A stretch of 42,875 nt of DNA from JBDHTO01 sp039808665. GTDB lineage: Bacteria > Pseudomonadota > Alphaproteobacteria > Paracaedibacterales > JAKBAR01. The notes under the pieces are model-generated. The model worked only from the letters and a program-made list of their open reading frames with translations, had not been told where the DNA came from and did no database searches. The DNA lies in contig JBDHTO010000001.1 in assembly GCA_039808665.1 (NCBI GenBank), forward strand, positions 1 through 42,875, read 5' to 3'. Shown here in pieces: positions 1-8,496 of the stretch. The position numbers and the translations under genes are program-made. Each line of letters begins with the position of its first letter. Position 1 is the stretch's first letter.

Positions 1-931
1 AAAGCTCCCTTTTTTCTTCGCTTGTTTTAAGTAGTGAATAAATCACCCCTCCCGCAAGAAGCGCAAGGGTTACGGACAAGGAAATATGTGCCGGGATTTT
101 TTCAAAAAATTCCCCATAGAAAATTTTGCCCCCAATAAAAATAAGGATAAGGGCAAGGGCATGCTTGAGGTATTCAAAGCGGTGAAGAATGTTTGAAAGG
201 GCAAAATAAAGAGCACGCAGTCCAAGGATAGCAAAAATATTGCTTGTATAAACAATATACGGATCGAGGGTAATGGCAAAAATTGCGGGCACGCTATCCA
301 CCGCAAAAACAACATCCGCAAACTCAACCATAACAAGTGCAATAAACAAGGGAGTTGCGCACCAACGACCGTTTTCCTTAACCCAAAACTTTTCCTTATG
401 CAATTGAGCGCTCATGGGAATGAAAGATTTTAAAACTTTATAAAGAAGATTATCTTCCAAAGATTTTTCATCAGCAGATTTGACAAGAAACATCTTCACA
501 CCCGTAATGACCAAAAATCCTCCAAACAATAAAATGACCCAGGAGAATTTTTGAATGGCCGCAGCACCAAGTCCAATCATCAGACCACGCAAAATAATGA
601 CACCCAAAATCCCCCAAAAAAGGACGCGATGTTGATAGATTTTAGGAATCCCAAAATAGGTAAAAATCAGAGAAATGACAAAGATATTATCGATAGAAAG
701 GCTTTTTTCAATGAGGAATCCCGTAAGATATTCAAAGGTTGCCTGGGAGCCAAAATAAAACCAGATAAACTGACCGTACAAAAGGGCCATCAAAAAATAA
801 ACAGCACTCAGACCAAGGCTTTCCCGTGTGGATATCTCGCGATCCTTTTTATGAAAAATCCCAAGATCAATCGCAAGCAATCCCATCACGACAAGAATAA
901 AAAAAATCCAAAGCCAAAGTGGTTTTTCCAT
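1..931 (-). CDS. TerC/Alx-family integral membrane protein (3' end beyond window)
   Basis: The reverse strand is open from an ATG at 931 to the window edge, about 310 codons, close to the ~320 residues of Alx/TerC proteins, so only the last few residues are missing. Translation starts MEKPLWLWIFFILVVMG and shows 7-9 hydrophobic segments. The two family signature regions are present: EKSLSIDNIFVI in the first half and EFADVVFAVDSVPAIFAI in the second, each with the acidic residues thought to contact metal ions. An AAGGA sequence lies 9 bases before the ATG. Members of the family are linked to manganese export (Alx) or tellurite resistance; which ion applies here cannot be read from sequence. 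It is transcribed away from the regulator gene at 1075, and the shared leader is AT-rich. The family call is firm and the substrate is unknown. Confidence 0.9.
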   Translation of the reverse strand, partial: MEKPLWLWIFFILVVMGLLAIDLGIFHKKDREISTRESLGLSAVYFLMALLYGQFIWFYFGSQATFEYLTGFLIEKSLSIDNIFVISLIFTYFGIPKIYQHRVLFWGILGVIILRGLMIGLGAAAIQKFSWVILLFGGFLVITGVKMFLVKSADEKSLEDNLLYKVLKSFIPMSAQLHKEKFWVKENGRWCATPLFIALVMVEFADVVFAVDSVPAIFAITLDPYIVYTSNIFAILGLRALYFALSNILHRFEYLKHALALILIFIGGKIFYGEFFEKIPAHISLSVTLALLAGGVIYSLLKTSEEKREL

Positions 932-1016
932 CAATATAAATCCTTACGACTGTTCTCTGTTACAAAGGATACAAATCTTTTTATATTTTGAACCATAAAC
1001 ATCTTTAAGAAAACCC

Positions 1017-1044
1017 TTGATATTTTAAACTTTTTAGTTTAAAA
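1017..1044. promoter_or_regulatory. AT-rich inverted repeat before the YheO-like regulator gene
   Basis: A perfect inverted repeat, TTTTAAACT-tttt-AGTTTAAAA (1023-1044), lies 31 bases before the regulator start and between two divergent genes. A TTGATA at 1017-1022 could be a -35 element, which would put the repeat inside the promoter spacer. It is not followed by a T run on either strand, so it does not look like a terminator. An autoregulatory operator is a reasonable inference, but AT-rich palindromes also arise by chance. Confidence 0.3.
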
Positions 1045-1074
1045 AAAATAAAAAAATGCACTTTTTAATTCAAA

Positions 1075-1671
1075 ATGTTGGCGACTTATATCACCCTGTC
1101 GAATACTCTTGAAAAATTTTTTCACCCCCTTGTGGAGGTTGTGATCCACGATCTTAGCACCGAAAAAATCATTCACATCTCGGGCTCTCTCTCCAAAAGA
1201 AAGGTCGGTGATGACTCTCTTCTGGAAAAAAATCTTCTTTTGAAAGAGACGGAACTGGACAAAATTATCTATGAAAAACGAGGCATTGCTGGTCAAACGA
1301 TAAAATCCGTATCCATTCTATTGCCGTCAATACAAAAACCAACATACATGATGTGCATCAATGCGGATGTAAGCATTTTTGAAACGCTTCACTCTATAAG
1401 CAGTCTTTTTGTAGGAAACACACATCCCAAACCAGCATCACTTTTTCAAAATGATTGGCAGGAAAAAGTGCACCAAGCCATCTTTGACTTTGTCACAAAA
1501 AATTCCTGGAACATCACACACCTCAGCCTCAAAGAAAAAAAAGAAGTGATACGCCATCTCTTTGAATCAGGGGCCTTTGAGCAAAAAAATGCCGCAGATT
1601 ATATCGCGGATGCCCTAGACCTCAGCAGAACTACAGTTTTTAATCATCTCAGATCATGGAGAAACAAATGA
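1075..1671 (+). CDS. YheO/DauR-like transcriptional regulator (PAS-like domain plus HTH)
   Basis: A 198-residue protein. Residues ~8-115 match the YheO-type PAS-like domain: the opening LEKFFHPLVEVVIHDLS and the later SGSLSKRKVGDD are typical. Residues ~150-198 form the HTH_22 type helix-turn-helix (EKKEVIRHLFESGAF ... AADYIADALDLSRTTVFNHLR). The best known relative, DauR, represses D-arginine catabolic genes and responds to an amino acid. The ATG at 1075 is the first start after an in-frame TAA at 1066. The gene overlaps the downstream aminotransferase by four bases (ATGA), so it probably controls that gene and itself. The ligand is not predictable. Confidence 0.85.
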   Translation: MLATYITLSNTLEKFFHPLVEVVIHDLSTEKIIHISGSLSKRKVGDDSLLEKNLLLKETELDKIIYEKRGIAGQTIKSVSILLPSIQKPTYMMCINADVSIFETLHSISSLFVGNTHPKPASLFQNDWQEKVHQAIFDFVTKNSWNITHLSLKEKKEVIRHLFESGAFEQKNAADYIADALDLSRTTVFNHLRSWRNK

Positions 1672-2795
1672 TCCCAACATTTAAACTCGAGGAATACCTT
1701 GGAAAGCATGAATTTTCCTCACCCTATATTTTATGTGCATCAGATGCCGAAAGCTTTTCCCTTGAAGATATTCTATCTCTTGCCACAGAGGAAGAGAGAC
1801 ATCTTTGGAAGACCATTCGACTCGGTTATACAGAAGTTTTTGGTCTCCCCGCCCTTCGAGAAACCATTGCAAAATCCATCTACCCAGGACTTAACGATCA
1901 AAACATTTTATGTTTTGCCGGCGCAGAAGAGGGAATTTTTTGCACACTTTCTACCCTTTTGAAGAAAGATGATCATGTCATCGTTTTAACCCCGTGTTAT
2001 CAATCTCTTAGCGAGATTCCCAAATACCAGGGATGTCATATTACAGAAGTCCCTCTCAGGGAAGATGAAGAATGGAGGATCAACCTTCAAGATATTGAGC
2101 GCGCCATCACACCACAAACACGGTGGCTTGTGATTAATTTCCCCCACAATCCCACAGGACAAACTTTACGTCAAAATGAACTGGAGGATCTTATTAAACT
2201 TTTGGATAAGCATGGGATCTGGCTTTTTTCAGATGAAGCTTATCGCTTGCTTGGTGAGGAAAAAACAACACACCCAACCCCTGCTGCATGCCTTTATAAT
2301 AAAGCCATATCACTGGGTGTTATGAGTAAAGCCTATGGGATGGCCGGACTTCGTGTCGGCTGGATCGCCTGTCAAAATCAGGATGTTCTCCACAAAATAT
2401 CCCTCATGAAACATTATACATCTATTTGCAACAGCACCCTTTCCGAGGTTGTGAGCCTCATAACCCTGAATCAGTCTGAGACTGTGCTACAGCGGAACAG
2501 AAACATCGTCACACATAACTTGAAAATGCTAGATGCGTTTTTTGAAAAGTATAGTCATATGTTTTCGTGGACACGTCCCACAGGAGGATGCGTAGGATTC
2601 GTGCGTTATCACGGCAAAAGCTCTATAGAAGAGTTATGCAATGGCGTCAGGAAATCAGAGGGAGTTCTTTTATTACCTGGGAGTGTTTATCAAGTAGAAA
2701 CACCCCATTTTCGTATTGGCTTTGGCAGAAAAAATATGGTGGATTCACTGCAAAGATTTGAAAACTATATAAAAAAATCACACCCTATAGAATGA
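1668..2795 (+). CDS. PLP-dependent class I/II aminotransferase
   Basis: A 375-residue fold-type I aminotransferase. Visible landmarks are NFPHNPTG (PLP-binding Asn), SDEAY (Asp pairing with the pyridine nitrogen), SKAYGMAGLRVGW (Schiff-base Lys) and FRIGFGR near the C terminus (Arg for the substrate carboxylate). I chose the ATG at 1668 because it overlaps the regulator stop as ATGA and has a GGAG six bases upstream; an in-frame ATG at 1656 would add four residues but lacks that spacing. Coupling to a DauR-like regulator suggests amino-acid catabolism or D-amino-acid handling, but the substrate is not evident. A run of T follows the stop without a clear hairpin. Confidence 0.88.
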   Translation: MIPTFKLEEYLGKHEFSSPYILCASDAESFSLEDILSLATEEERHLWKTIRLGYTEVFGLPALRETIAKSIYPGLNDQNILCFAGAEEGIFCTLSTLLKKDDHVIVLTPCYQSLSEIPKYQGCHITEVPLREDEEWRINLQDIERAITPQTRWLVINFPHNPTGQTLRQNELEDLIKLLDKHGIWLFSDEAYRLLGEEKTTHPTPAACLYNKAISLGVMSKAYGMAGLRVGWIACQNQDVLHKISLMKHYTSICNSTLSEVVSLITLNQSETVLQRNRNIVTHNLKMLDAFFEKYSHMFSWTRPTGGCVGFVRYHGKSSIEELCNGVRKSEGVLLLPGSVYQVETPHFRIGFGRKNMVDSLQRFENYIKKSHPIE

Positions 2796-2882
2796 TCTTT
2801 TTTTTTACACAAAGAGTCGATATAAATAGTCTTTTAATAATTCAAACAACTTGTTATTGATTATTTAAGGGGATTTACTCAA

Positions 2883-3710
2883 GTGTCAATCATGGTCGGT
2901 CAAAGTGCAACAAAAGAAAGATCTTCTTCCTCTCTCAAAAAAACACCCCAAGTTGTTGTAGGACAAAAAAGTCCCGCTCTCAACGGTATGGGGTATGTTT
3001 TTTGGACACTCTGCCCTGTGGGAGAGGCTTTCGTCAAAGGTGAGGCCCACAGCCACAAAGCACTTCTTGAAATTGGTCCAGGATTCGGCACAGCGATTAT
3101 CGCGTCACTTGACCAAGGTGTAAAAAGTTATACCGCTATTGAGCTTTCAGAAGATCATCTAGAAATTATCCAAGAACGTGTTACCTCCCGTTTCAAAGAC
3201 AGCGACACCACATCAAAATTAAAACTCCTCCACGGCGCAGCTCCTAAAGACCTTCCCCAAGTGGAAAACGCTTATGATGCGATTTTGGCGGATAAATGTA
3301 TTCACTATTTTACCCCCGATGAGATAGAAACCTTCGTCAGATGGACAGAGACTGCTCTAAGACCTGGGGGGCGTCTTTATGTTACAGCAGTTTCCGCCCA
3401 CTCCCTTCCTTTTCGAAAAGTTCTCCCCATCTTTATGGAAAGAAAACAACATCATCACCCCTATCCCGGTCGTTTTGAAAATTTGATGAGTCATTTTAAT
3501 CAAGAGGGTCTTGGCAACTATCCAGAGTTTCATCTACCGGAACACATCACTCTTTATACAACGGATGAACTTAGACGTAGATTTACAACACCTGCTTTGA
3601 GCGTTGAGAAAACTTTTGCCCTCTCCATCCCTACGGAGCAAAAAACGTCATGGTCCATCGTCGATGAGTCTGTTTCCAATATCGTCGGCGCGATCGTCAT
3701 CAAAAAATAA
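2883..3710 (+). CDS. Class I SAM-dependent methyltransferase
   Basis: A 275-residue protein with a Rossmann-type methyltransferase domain. Motif I is LLEIGPGFGTA (about residues 61-71), an acidic residue ends strand 2 (TAIELSEDH), and the motif IV region reads YDAILADKCIHYF, followed by LRPGGRLYVTAVS. The N-terminal 30 residues are Ser/Lys-rich and look disordered. The start is the GTG at 2883, with AAGGGGA nine bases upstream; an internal ATG at 2892 is the alternative. It stands alone between the aminotransferase and the convergent lon gene. The substrate is unknown, and no signal peptide or membrane segment is seen. Confidence 0.8.
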   Translation: MSIMVGQSATKERSSSSLKKTPQVVVGQKSPALNGMGYVFWTLCPVGEAFVKGEAHSHKALLEIGPGFGTAIIASLDQGVKSYTAIELSEDHLEIIQERVTSRFKDSDTTSKLKLLHGAAPKDLPQVENAYDAILADKCIHYFTPDEIETFVRWTETALRPGGRLYVTAVSAHSLPFRKVLPIFMERKQHHHPYPGRFENLMSHFNQEGLGNYPEFHLPEHITLYTTDELRRRFTTPALSVEKTFALSIPTEQKTSWSIVDESVSNIVGAIVIKK

Positions 3711-3739
3711 GGGGCACGTTTTTTAGGCACCCCCCCATT

Positions 3740-6166
3740 TTACATCATCCGAGAGGCATCCTCAGAAAAACCTTCTGTTGCCTTTTTGGGTCGCTTTTTG
3801 TTACTGGAACCAGAAGATGGTTCCTTTGTTTGAGCAACCGTTGCATCAAAAAGAGCAACCTTTAAAACCTCATCCACCGTGGTCACAGGAATAATTTTAA
3901 GTCCGCGCTTGATATTTTCTGGTATATCCGCAAGGTCCTTCTCATTTTCTGAAGGAATCAATACAGTTTTAATACCGCCTCGATGGGCCGCAAGAAGTTT
4001 TTCTTTTAATCCTCCGATGGGAAGAACGCGCCCCCTCAGGGTGATTTCACCAGTCATCGCCACTTCATAATTAACAGGTCGTCCTGTAAATGCTGAGACA
4101 ATGGATGTGCACATGGTAATACCCGCAGAAGGACCATCCTTGGGTGTTGCTCCTTCTGGCACGTGAATGTGAATATCCTTTTTTTCAAACAGCGTAGAAT
4201 CAATGCCCAGTTTTTCAGCCTTTGAACGGACATAGCTCATGGCGGCTTGGGCTGATTCTTGCATCACGTCACCTAACTTTCCGGTGATCAGCATTTTGCC
4301 TTTACCATTGACAATCACGGCTTCGATCGCCAAAAGGTCTCCCCCCACCTCTGTGTAAGCCAGTCCAGTCGTCACACCAATTTGATGTTCCATTTCAGCC
4401 TGCCCATAGTGGTAACGAGGAATACCTGCATATTTCCGAAGATTACGTCCCGTAATTTTTACGGATTCTGTTTTCTTAAGAAGAACTTCCTTAATAGCTT
4501 TTCGACACAGATTTGCGATTTCACGCTCTAAGTTACGCACACCGGCTTCCCGCGTATAGTGACGCACAAGCATGCGAATGGCTTCTTCGTTAATGGAAAA
4601 TTCCGCCTTCTTAAGACCGTGGAGTTTAATTTCCTTAGGAAGAAGATGTCGTTTTGTAATTTCTACCTTTTCATCCTCTGTATATCCAGAAAGTCGAATA
4701 ATCTCCATACGATCAAGGAGGGGTTGCGGCATTTTAAGAGAGTTTGCTGTAGTCACAAACATCACATCCGAAAGATCATAATCAACTTCGAGATAGTGAT
4801 CATTAAAGGTTAGATTTTGTTCAGGATCCAAAACCTCAAGAAGCGCTGAAGACGGATCACCACGCCAGTCACTTCCCAGCTTATCAATCTCATCGAGGAG
4901 AAAGAGAGGATTACAGGTTTTTGATTTTTTCATTCCTTGGATAACTTTTCCAGGCATGGATCCAATATAGGTGCGTCTGTGACCACGAATCTCAGCTTCA
5001 TCACGCACACCACCAAGAGCCATCCGTACAAAAGAACGCCCAGTTGCCTCTGCAATAGATTTGCCAAGAGATGTTTTACCCACACCGGGAGGGCCCACTA
5101 AGCAAAGAATCTGACCGCGCACTTTACCCACACGTGCCTGAACGGCGAGGTATTCCAAAATGCGCTCTTTCACCTTTTCAAGACCATAATGATCCGTGTT
5201 AAGGATCTTTTCAGCTTGCTTAAGATCTTTTTTAACACGCGTTCGCTTATGCCAAGGAATGCTTGTCATCCAATCCAAATAATTTCGAACAACAGTTGCC
5301 TCTGCGGACATCGGACTCATGGATCGCAGTTTTTTAAGCTCCGCAAAGCATTTTTCCTCCGCCTCTTTACTCATTTTGGAAATTCTGACTTTTTCCTCAA
5401 GCTCACCGATTTCATCCTTGGGACCACCATCCTCATGATCTCCCAGTTCTTTTTGAATAGCCTTAAGCTGCTCATTGAGATAATAATCCCGCTGCGTCTT
5501 TTCCATTTGACGCTTCACACGACTTTTAATGCGCTTTTCAACCTGAAGAACGTTAATCTCTCCATCCATATGCTTGAATATAAGCTCTAAACGTTCTTTT
5601 ACGGAGCCAAGCTCGAGAAGATCCTGCTTTTCCTTAATCTTCAAAGTAATATAAGATGCGATCGTATCTGCAAGACGTCCTGAATTTTCAATTTGATTCA
5701 CGCTCACCAAAACATCCGGTGGAATTTTACGATTGAGTTTGATGTATTGCTCAAAATGGCTAATCACTGCACGGGAGAGCCCCTCAAGCTCCTCGTCGGA
5801 TGCGGGTTCTTCGGGAATAACATCCCCCATCACCTCAAGATATCCCTTATCTTCTGAAAAATGATGAACCTGAGCACGGTCTAAACCCTCTACAAGAATT
5901 TTTACGGTGCCATCGGGAAGTTTGAGAAGTTGGAGCACCGTTGCAATGGTTCCGCAATGAAAAAGATCTTCTCCCACAGGATCATCAATACTTCCATCCC
6001 GTTGCGTCAAAAGCATAATTTGTTTTTTATCTGTCTTTACAACATCGTCCAGCGCCTTAACGGACTTATCTCTTCCCACAAAAAGAGGGACGATCATGTG
6101 AGGAAAAACCACAATATCACGCAGGGGAAGTACGGGATAAACAGTTCCTTTTGGTGATTTAGACAT
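3740..6166 (-). CDS. lon: ATP-dependent protease Lon
   Basis: An 808-residue LonA protease that degrades damaged and regulatory proteins in the cytoplasm. The N-terminal substrate-binding domain spans ~10-200 and the coiled-coil middle ~205-300. The AAA+ module has Walker A GPPGVGKT at 358-365 and Walker B FLLDEIDK. The C-terminal protease domain carries the Ser in PKDGPSAG (about residue 680) and the Lys in GGLKEK (about 723) of the catalytic dyad. A low-complexity Ser/Lys tail of ~30 residues ends the protein. In many alphaproteobacteria lon follows clpX; here it is about 10 kb away and divergent from dnaK. No clear heat-shock promoter was found before it. Confidence 0.98.
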   Translation of the reverse strand: MSKSPKGTVYPVLPLRDIVVFPHMIVPLFVGRDKSVKALDDVVKTDKKQIMLLTQRDGSIDDPVGEDLFHCGTIATVLQLLKLPDGTVKILVEGLDRAQVHHFSEDKGYLEVMGDVIPEEPASDEELEGLSRAVISHFEQYIKLNRKIPPDVLVSVNQIENSGRLADTIASYITLKIKEKQDLLELGSVKERLELIFKHMDGEINVLQVEKRIKSRVKRQMEKTQRDYYLNEQLKAIQKELGDHEDGGPKDEIGELEEKVRISKMSKEAEEKCFAELKKLRSMSPMSAEATVVRNYLDWMTSIPWHKRTRVKKDLKQAEKILNTDHYGLEKVKERILEYLAVQARVGKVRGQILCLVGPPGVGKTSLGKSIAEATGRSFVRMALGGVRDEAEIRGHRRTYIGSMPGKVIQGMKKSKTCNPLFLLDEIDKLGSDWRGDPSSALLEVLDPEQNLTFNDHYLEVDYDLSDVMFVTTANSLKMPQPLLDRMEIIRLSGYTEDEKVEITKRHLLPKEIKLHGLKKAEFSINEEAIRMLVRHYTREAGVRNLEREIANLCRKAIKEVLLKKTESVKITGRNLRKYAGIPRYHYGQAEMEHQIGVTTGLAYTEVGGDLLAIEAVIVNGKGKMLITGKLGDVMQESAQAAMSYVRSKAEKLGIDSTLFEKKDIHIHVPEGATPKDGPSAGITMCTSIVSAFTGRPVNYEVAMTGEITLRGRVLPIGGLKEKLLAAHRGGIKTVLIPSENEKDLADIPENIKRGLKIIPVTTVDEVLKVALFDATVAQTKEPSSGSSNKKRPKKATEGFSEDASRMM

Positions 6167-6389
6167 AAAAAATCTCTTTTGCGTAAAATTTCAGGCCATG
6201 TTAACTGATTTTACCCACAAAAGAGTATCTAATTCCTTAATAAAGACAAAAAATTTCGATGAAACTCCCCTTTTTCATCAAAAAAATCAATCATTAATGA
6301 ATGACTCATCTTTATAAATCCATCTTCGTGCTCTCGAATTAACAGAAATTCATTAAAGACAAGGCATTGGAAGCCCATCAAAGGAAAGA
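6167..6389. other. Divergent lon/dnaK intergenic region, left part
   Basis: This AT-rich spacer holds the lon leader. It contains a 7-bp hairpin (GATGAAA ... TTTCATC, about 6258-6279) with no T run placed to make a terminator. I see no small gene here; short frames on both strands lack coding character and Shine-Dalgarno sequences. Confidence 0.4.
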
Positions 6390-6418
6390 CTTGAAACTCT
6401 CCATCAATCGAGTTATAT
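6390..6418 (+). promoter_or_regulatory. Heat-shock-type (RpoH-like) promoter of dnaK
   Basis: CTTGAA at 6390-6395, a 17-base spacer and TTATAT at 6413-6418 closely match the alphaproteobacterial RpoH pattern (CTTGAA-N17-CYTATNT). Transcription would begin near 6425, inside the adjacent CIRCE-like operator. The site is 60-90 bases before the dnaK start, as expected for a heat-shock gene. The assignment rests on motif match and position only. Confidence 0.6.
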
Positions 6419-6449
6419 TTTTAGCAGTCTCACCATGAGACTGCTAAAA
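6419..6449. promoter_or_regulatory. CIRCE-like HrcA operator before dnaK
   Basis: TTAGCAGTC-N9-GACTGCTAA (6421-6447) matches the CIRCE consensus TTAGCACTC-N9-GAGTGCTAA with exactly the right nine-base spacing. There is one change per arm, and the two changes are complementary, so symmetry is kept. The full palindrome has perfect 14-base arms (6419-6432 and 6436-6449). It starts directly after the predicted -10 element, where a bound HrcA repressor would block initiation. Confidence 0.7.
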
Positions 6450-6479
6450 TCACAGACGATGGAAATTTGAGAGGATAAG

Positions 6480-8411
6480 ATGTCAAAAGTAATTGGAATA
6501 GACCTTGGTACCACAAACTCTTGTGTGGCCGTAATGGATGGCAAAGATGCCCGCGTCATTGAAAACAGTGAAGGTGCGCGCACAACTCCTTCCATCGTCG
6601 GCATGACAGAGTCTGGTGAACGCCTTGTAGGACAAGCCGCAAAGCGCCAAGCTGTCACAAACCCGGAAAATACCCTTTTTGCTATTAAGCGTCTTATTGG
6701 TCGCACATTTGACGATCCCATGACAAAAAAAGATATGGGCCTCGTTCCTTATAAAATCGTTAAATCAGATTCTGGTGATGCCTGGGTTGATGCTCGCGGC
6801 GAGAAGTTTAGCCCAAGCCAAGTCAGCGCCTTCATCCTTCAAAAAATGAAGGAAACAGCTGAGAACTTCCTTGGTGAGAAAGTGACTCAAGCTGTTATCA
6901 CGGTGCCCGCTTATTTTAACGATGCACAGCGCCAAGCCACAAAAGATGCCGGAAAAATCGCAGGACTCGAAGTTCTTCGCATCATTAACGAACCCACAGC
7001 CGCAGCGCTTGCCTACGGACTTGATAAAAAAGAAACAGGAACAATTGTTGTTTATGACCTTGGTGGTGGTACGTTCGACGTATCCGTCCTTGAAATTGGC
7101 GATGGCGTTTTTGAGGTCAAATCCACGAACGGTGATACATTCCTTGGTGGTGAAGATTTTGACGCACGCATTATCGATTTTCTCGCTGATGAGTTTAAGA
7201 AAGAACAAGGTATTGACCTTAGATCAGATAAACTTGCTCTTCAACGCCTCAAAGAAGCCGCTGAAAAGGCGAAGATCGAACTTTCTTCAGCCATGCAAAC
7301 GGACGTGAATCTTCCCTTTATCTCTGCAGATGCCTCAGGGCCAAAGCACCTTAATGTGAAAATCACACGCGCAAAATATGAATCTTTGGTCGAAGACCTT
7401 GTCAAACGCACAATTGAGCCATGCAAAGCAGCCCTCAAAGATGCAGGCATTTCTGCAAGTCAAATCGATGAGGTGATCCTCGTGGGTGGCATGACCCGTA
7501 TGCCAAAAATTATTGAGACGGTCAAAACCTTCTTTGGCAAAGAACCCCACCGTGGTGTAAACCCTGATGAAGTAGTTGCCCTGGGCGCTGCAATCCAAGG
7601 TGGCGTCCTTCGCGGTGACGTAAAAGATGTTCTTTTGTTGGATGTGACACCACTCTCCTTGGGTATCGAAACTTTGGGCGGCGTTTTTACACGACTGATC
7701 GAAAGAAATACGACTATCCCCACAAAGAAAAGTCAGGTTTTCTCAACAGCAGACGATAATCAAACAGCTGTAACCATTCGGGTTTTCCAAGGTGAGCGCG
7801 AAATGGCCGCAGATAATAAAATCTTGGGCCAGTTTGATCTTGTCGGTCTTCCTGCTGCTCCCCGTGGCATACCCCAAATTGAGGTAACCTTTGACATCGA
7901 TGCCAATGGTATCGTTCAGGTGTCCGCAAAAGATAAAGCTACGAACAAAGAGCAACAGATCCGCATCCAAGCATCCGGCGGTCTTTCTGACTCTGACATT
8001 GATCGCATGGTCAAAGAAGCAGAAGAAAATGCGGAAGCAGACAAAAAGCGTAAAGAGCTCGTAGAAGCAAGAAATCACGGTGAAGCTCTTGTCCATCAAA
8101 CGGAAAAAACACTCTCTGAGCACGGTGATAAGGTTTCCACAGAAGAGAAAGCAGCGATCGAAGAAGCTGTTTCTTCTCTGAAAACTGCCCTCGAGGGAGA
8201 AGATGTGGATGGAATTAAGGAAAAAACAAATACCCTTCTCCAAGTCTCCATGAAATTGGGTGAAGCCATGTACAAAGCAGAACAAGAAGCATCTGCGGCA
8301 CCTCAAGGGGCAACACATGAAGCAAAGGACTCTCATTCAGAAGAAGGACCAACTATTGTGGATGCTGATTACTCAGAAGTTGATGAGGATAAACGCAAAA
8401 AAAATGGTTAA
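6480..8411 (+). CDS. dnaK: Molecular chaperone DnaK (Hsp70)
   Basis: A 643-residue Hsp70 starting MSKVIGIDLGTTNSCVAV, the ATPase phosphate-1 signature. The second signature is IVVYDLGGGTFDVSVLE and the third VILVGGMTRMPKI. The interdomain linker DVLLLDVTPLSLG leads into the substrate-binding domain and a helical lid with a variable acidic tail (EDKRKKNG). An AGAGG lies five bases before the ATG. It works with DnaJ, encoded next, and with GrpE, which is not in this window. The upstream RpoH-like promoter and CIRCE-like site suggest dual control. A hairpin terminator separates it from dnaJ, so dnaJ may be expressed at a lower level. Confidence 0.99.
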   Translation: MSKVIGIDLGTTNSCVAVMDGKDARVIENSEGARTTPSIVGMTESGERLVGQAAKRQAVTNPENTLFAIKRLIGRTFDDPMTKKDMGLVPYKIVKSDSGDAWVDARGEKFSPSQVSAFILQKMKETAENFLGEKVTQAVITVPAYFNDAQRQATKDAGKIAGLEVLRIINEPTAAALAYGLDKKETGTIVVYDLGGGTFDVSVLEIGDGVFEVKSTNGDTFLGGEDFDARIIDFLADEFKKEQGIDLRSDKLALQRLKEAAEKAKIELSSAMQTDVNLPFISADASGPKHLNVKITRAKYESLVEDLVKRTIEPCKAALKDAGISASQIDEVILVGGMTRMPKIIETVKTFFGKEPHRGVNPDEVVALGAAIQGGVLRGDVKDVLLLDVTPLSLGIETLGGVFTRLIERNTTIPTKKSQVFSTADDNQTAVTIRVFQGEREMAADNKILGQFDLVGLPAAPRGIPQIEVTFDIDANGIVQVSAKDKATNKEQQIRIQASGGLSDSDIDRMVKEAEENAEADKKRKELVEARNHGEALVHQTEKTLSEHGDKVSTEEKAAIEEAVSSLKTALEGEDVDGIKEKTNTLLQVSMKLGEAMYKAEQEASAAPQGATHEAKDSHSEEGPTIVDADYSEVDEDKRKKNG

Positions 8412-8436
8412 TTAGACTTCTGCCCCCAACGATGAT

Positions 8437-8470
8437 AAAGTCTAGGAGCCTTCCGCTCTTAGACTTTTTT
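8437..8470 (+). terminator. Intrinsic terminator between dnaK and dnaJ
   Basis: A 13-bp stem (AAAGTCTAGGAGC paired with GCTCTTAGACTTT, one G-U) with a five-base loop CTTCC is followed by a T run (8465-8470). It lies 26 bases after the dnaK stop and 27 bases before dnaJ. It probably attenuates rather than abolishes read-through, because no separate strong promoter for dnaJ is evident. Confidence 0.75.
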
Positions 8471-8496
8471 AAAAAATAACAATGTGAACAAATATC

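Noticed and set aside
551..991. A 146-codon plus-strand open frame inside the TerC gene
   Set aside because: It is antisense to a well-conserved membrane protein, is rich in Lys/Asn as expected from antisense of hydrophobic codons, and has no ribosome site.
7743..8336. A 197-codon minus-strand frame inside dnaK
   Set aside because: Antisense of conserved dnaK codons, very rich in Cys/Phe, with no start signal or family resemblance.
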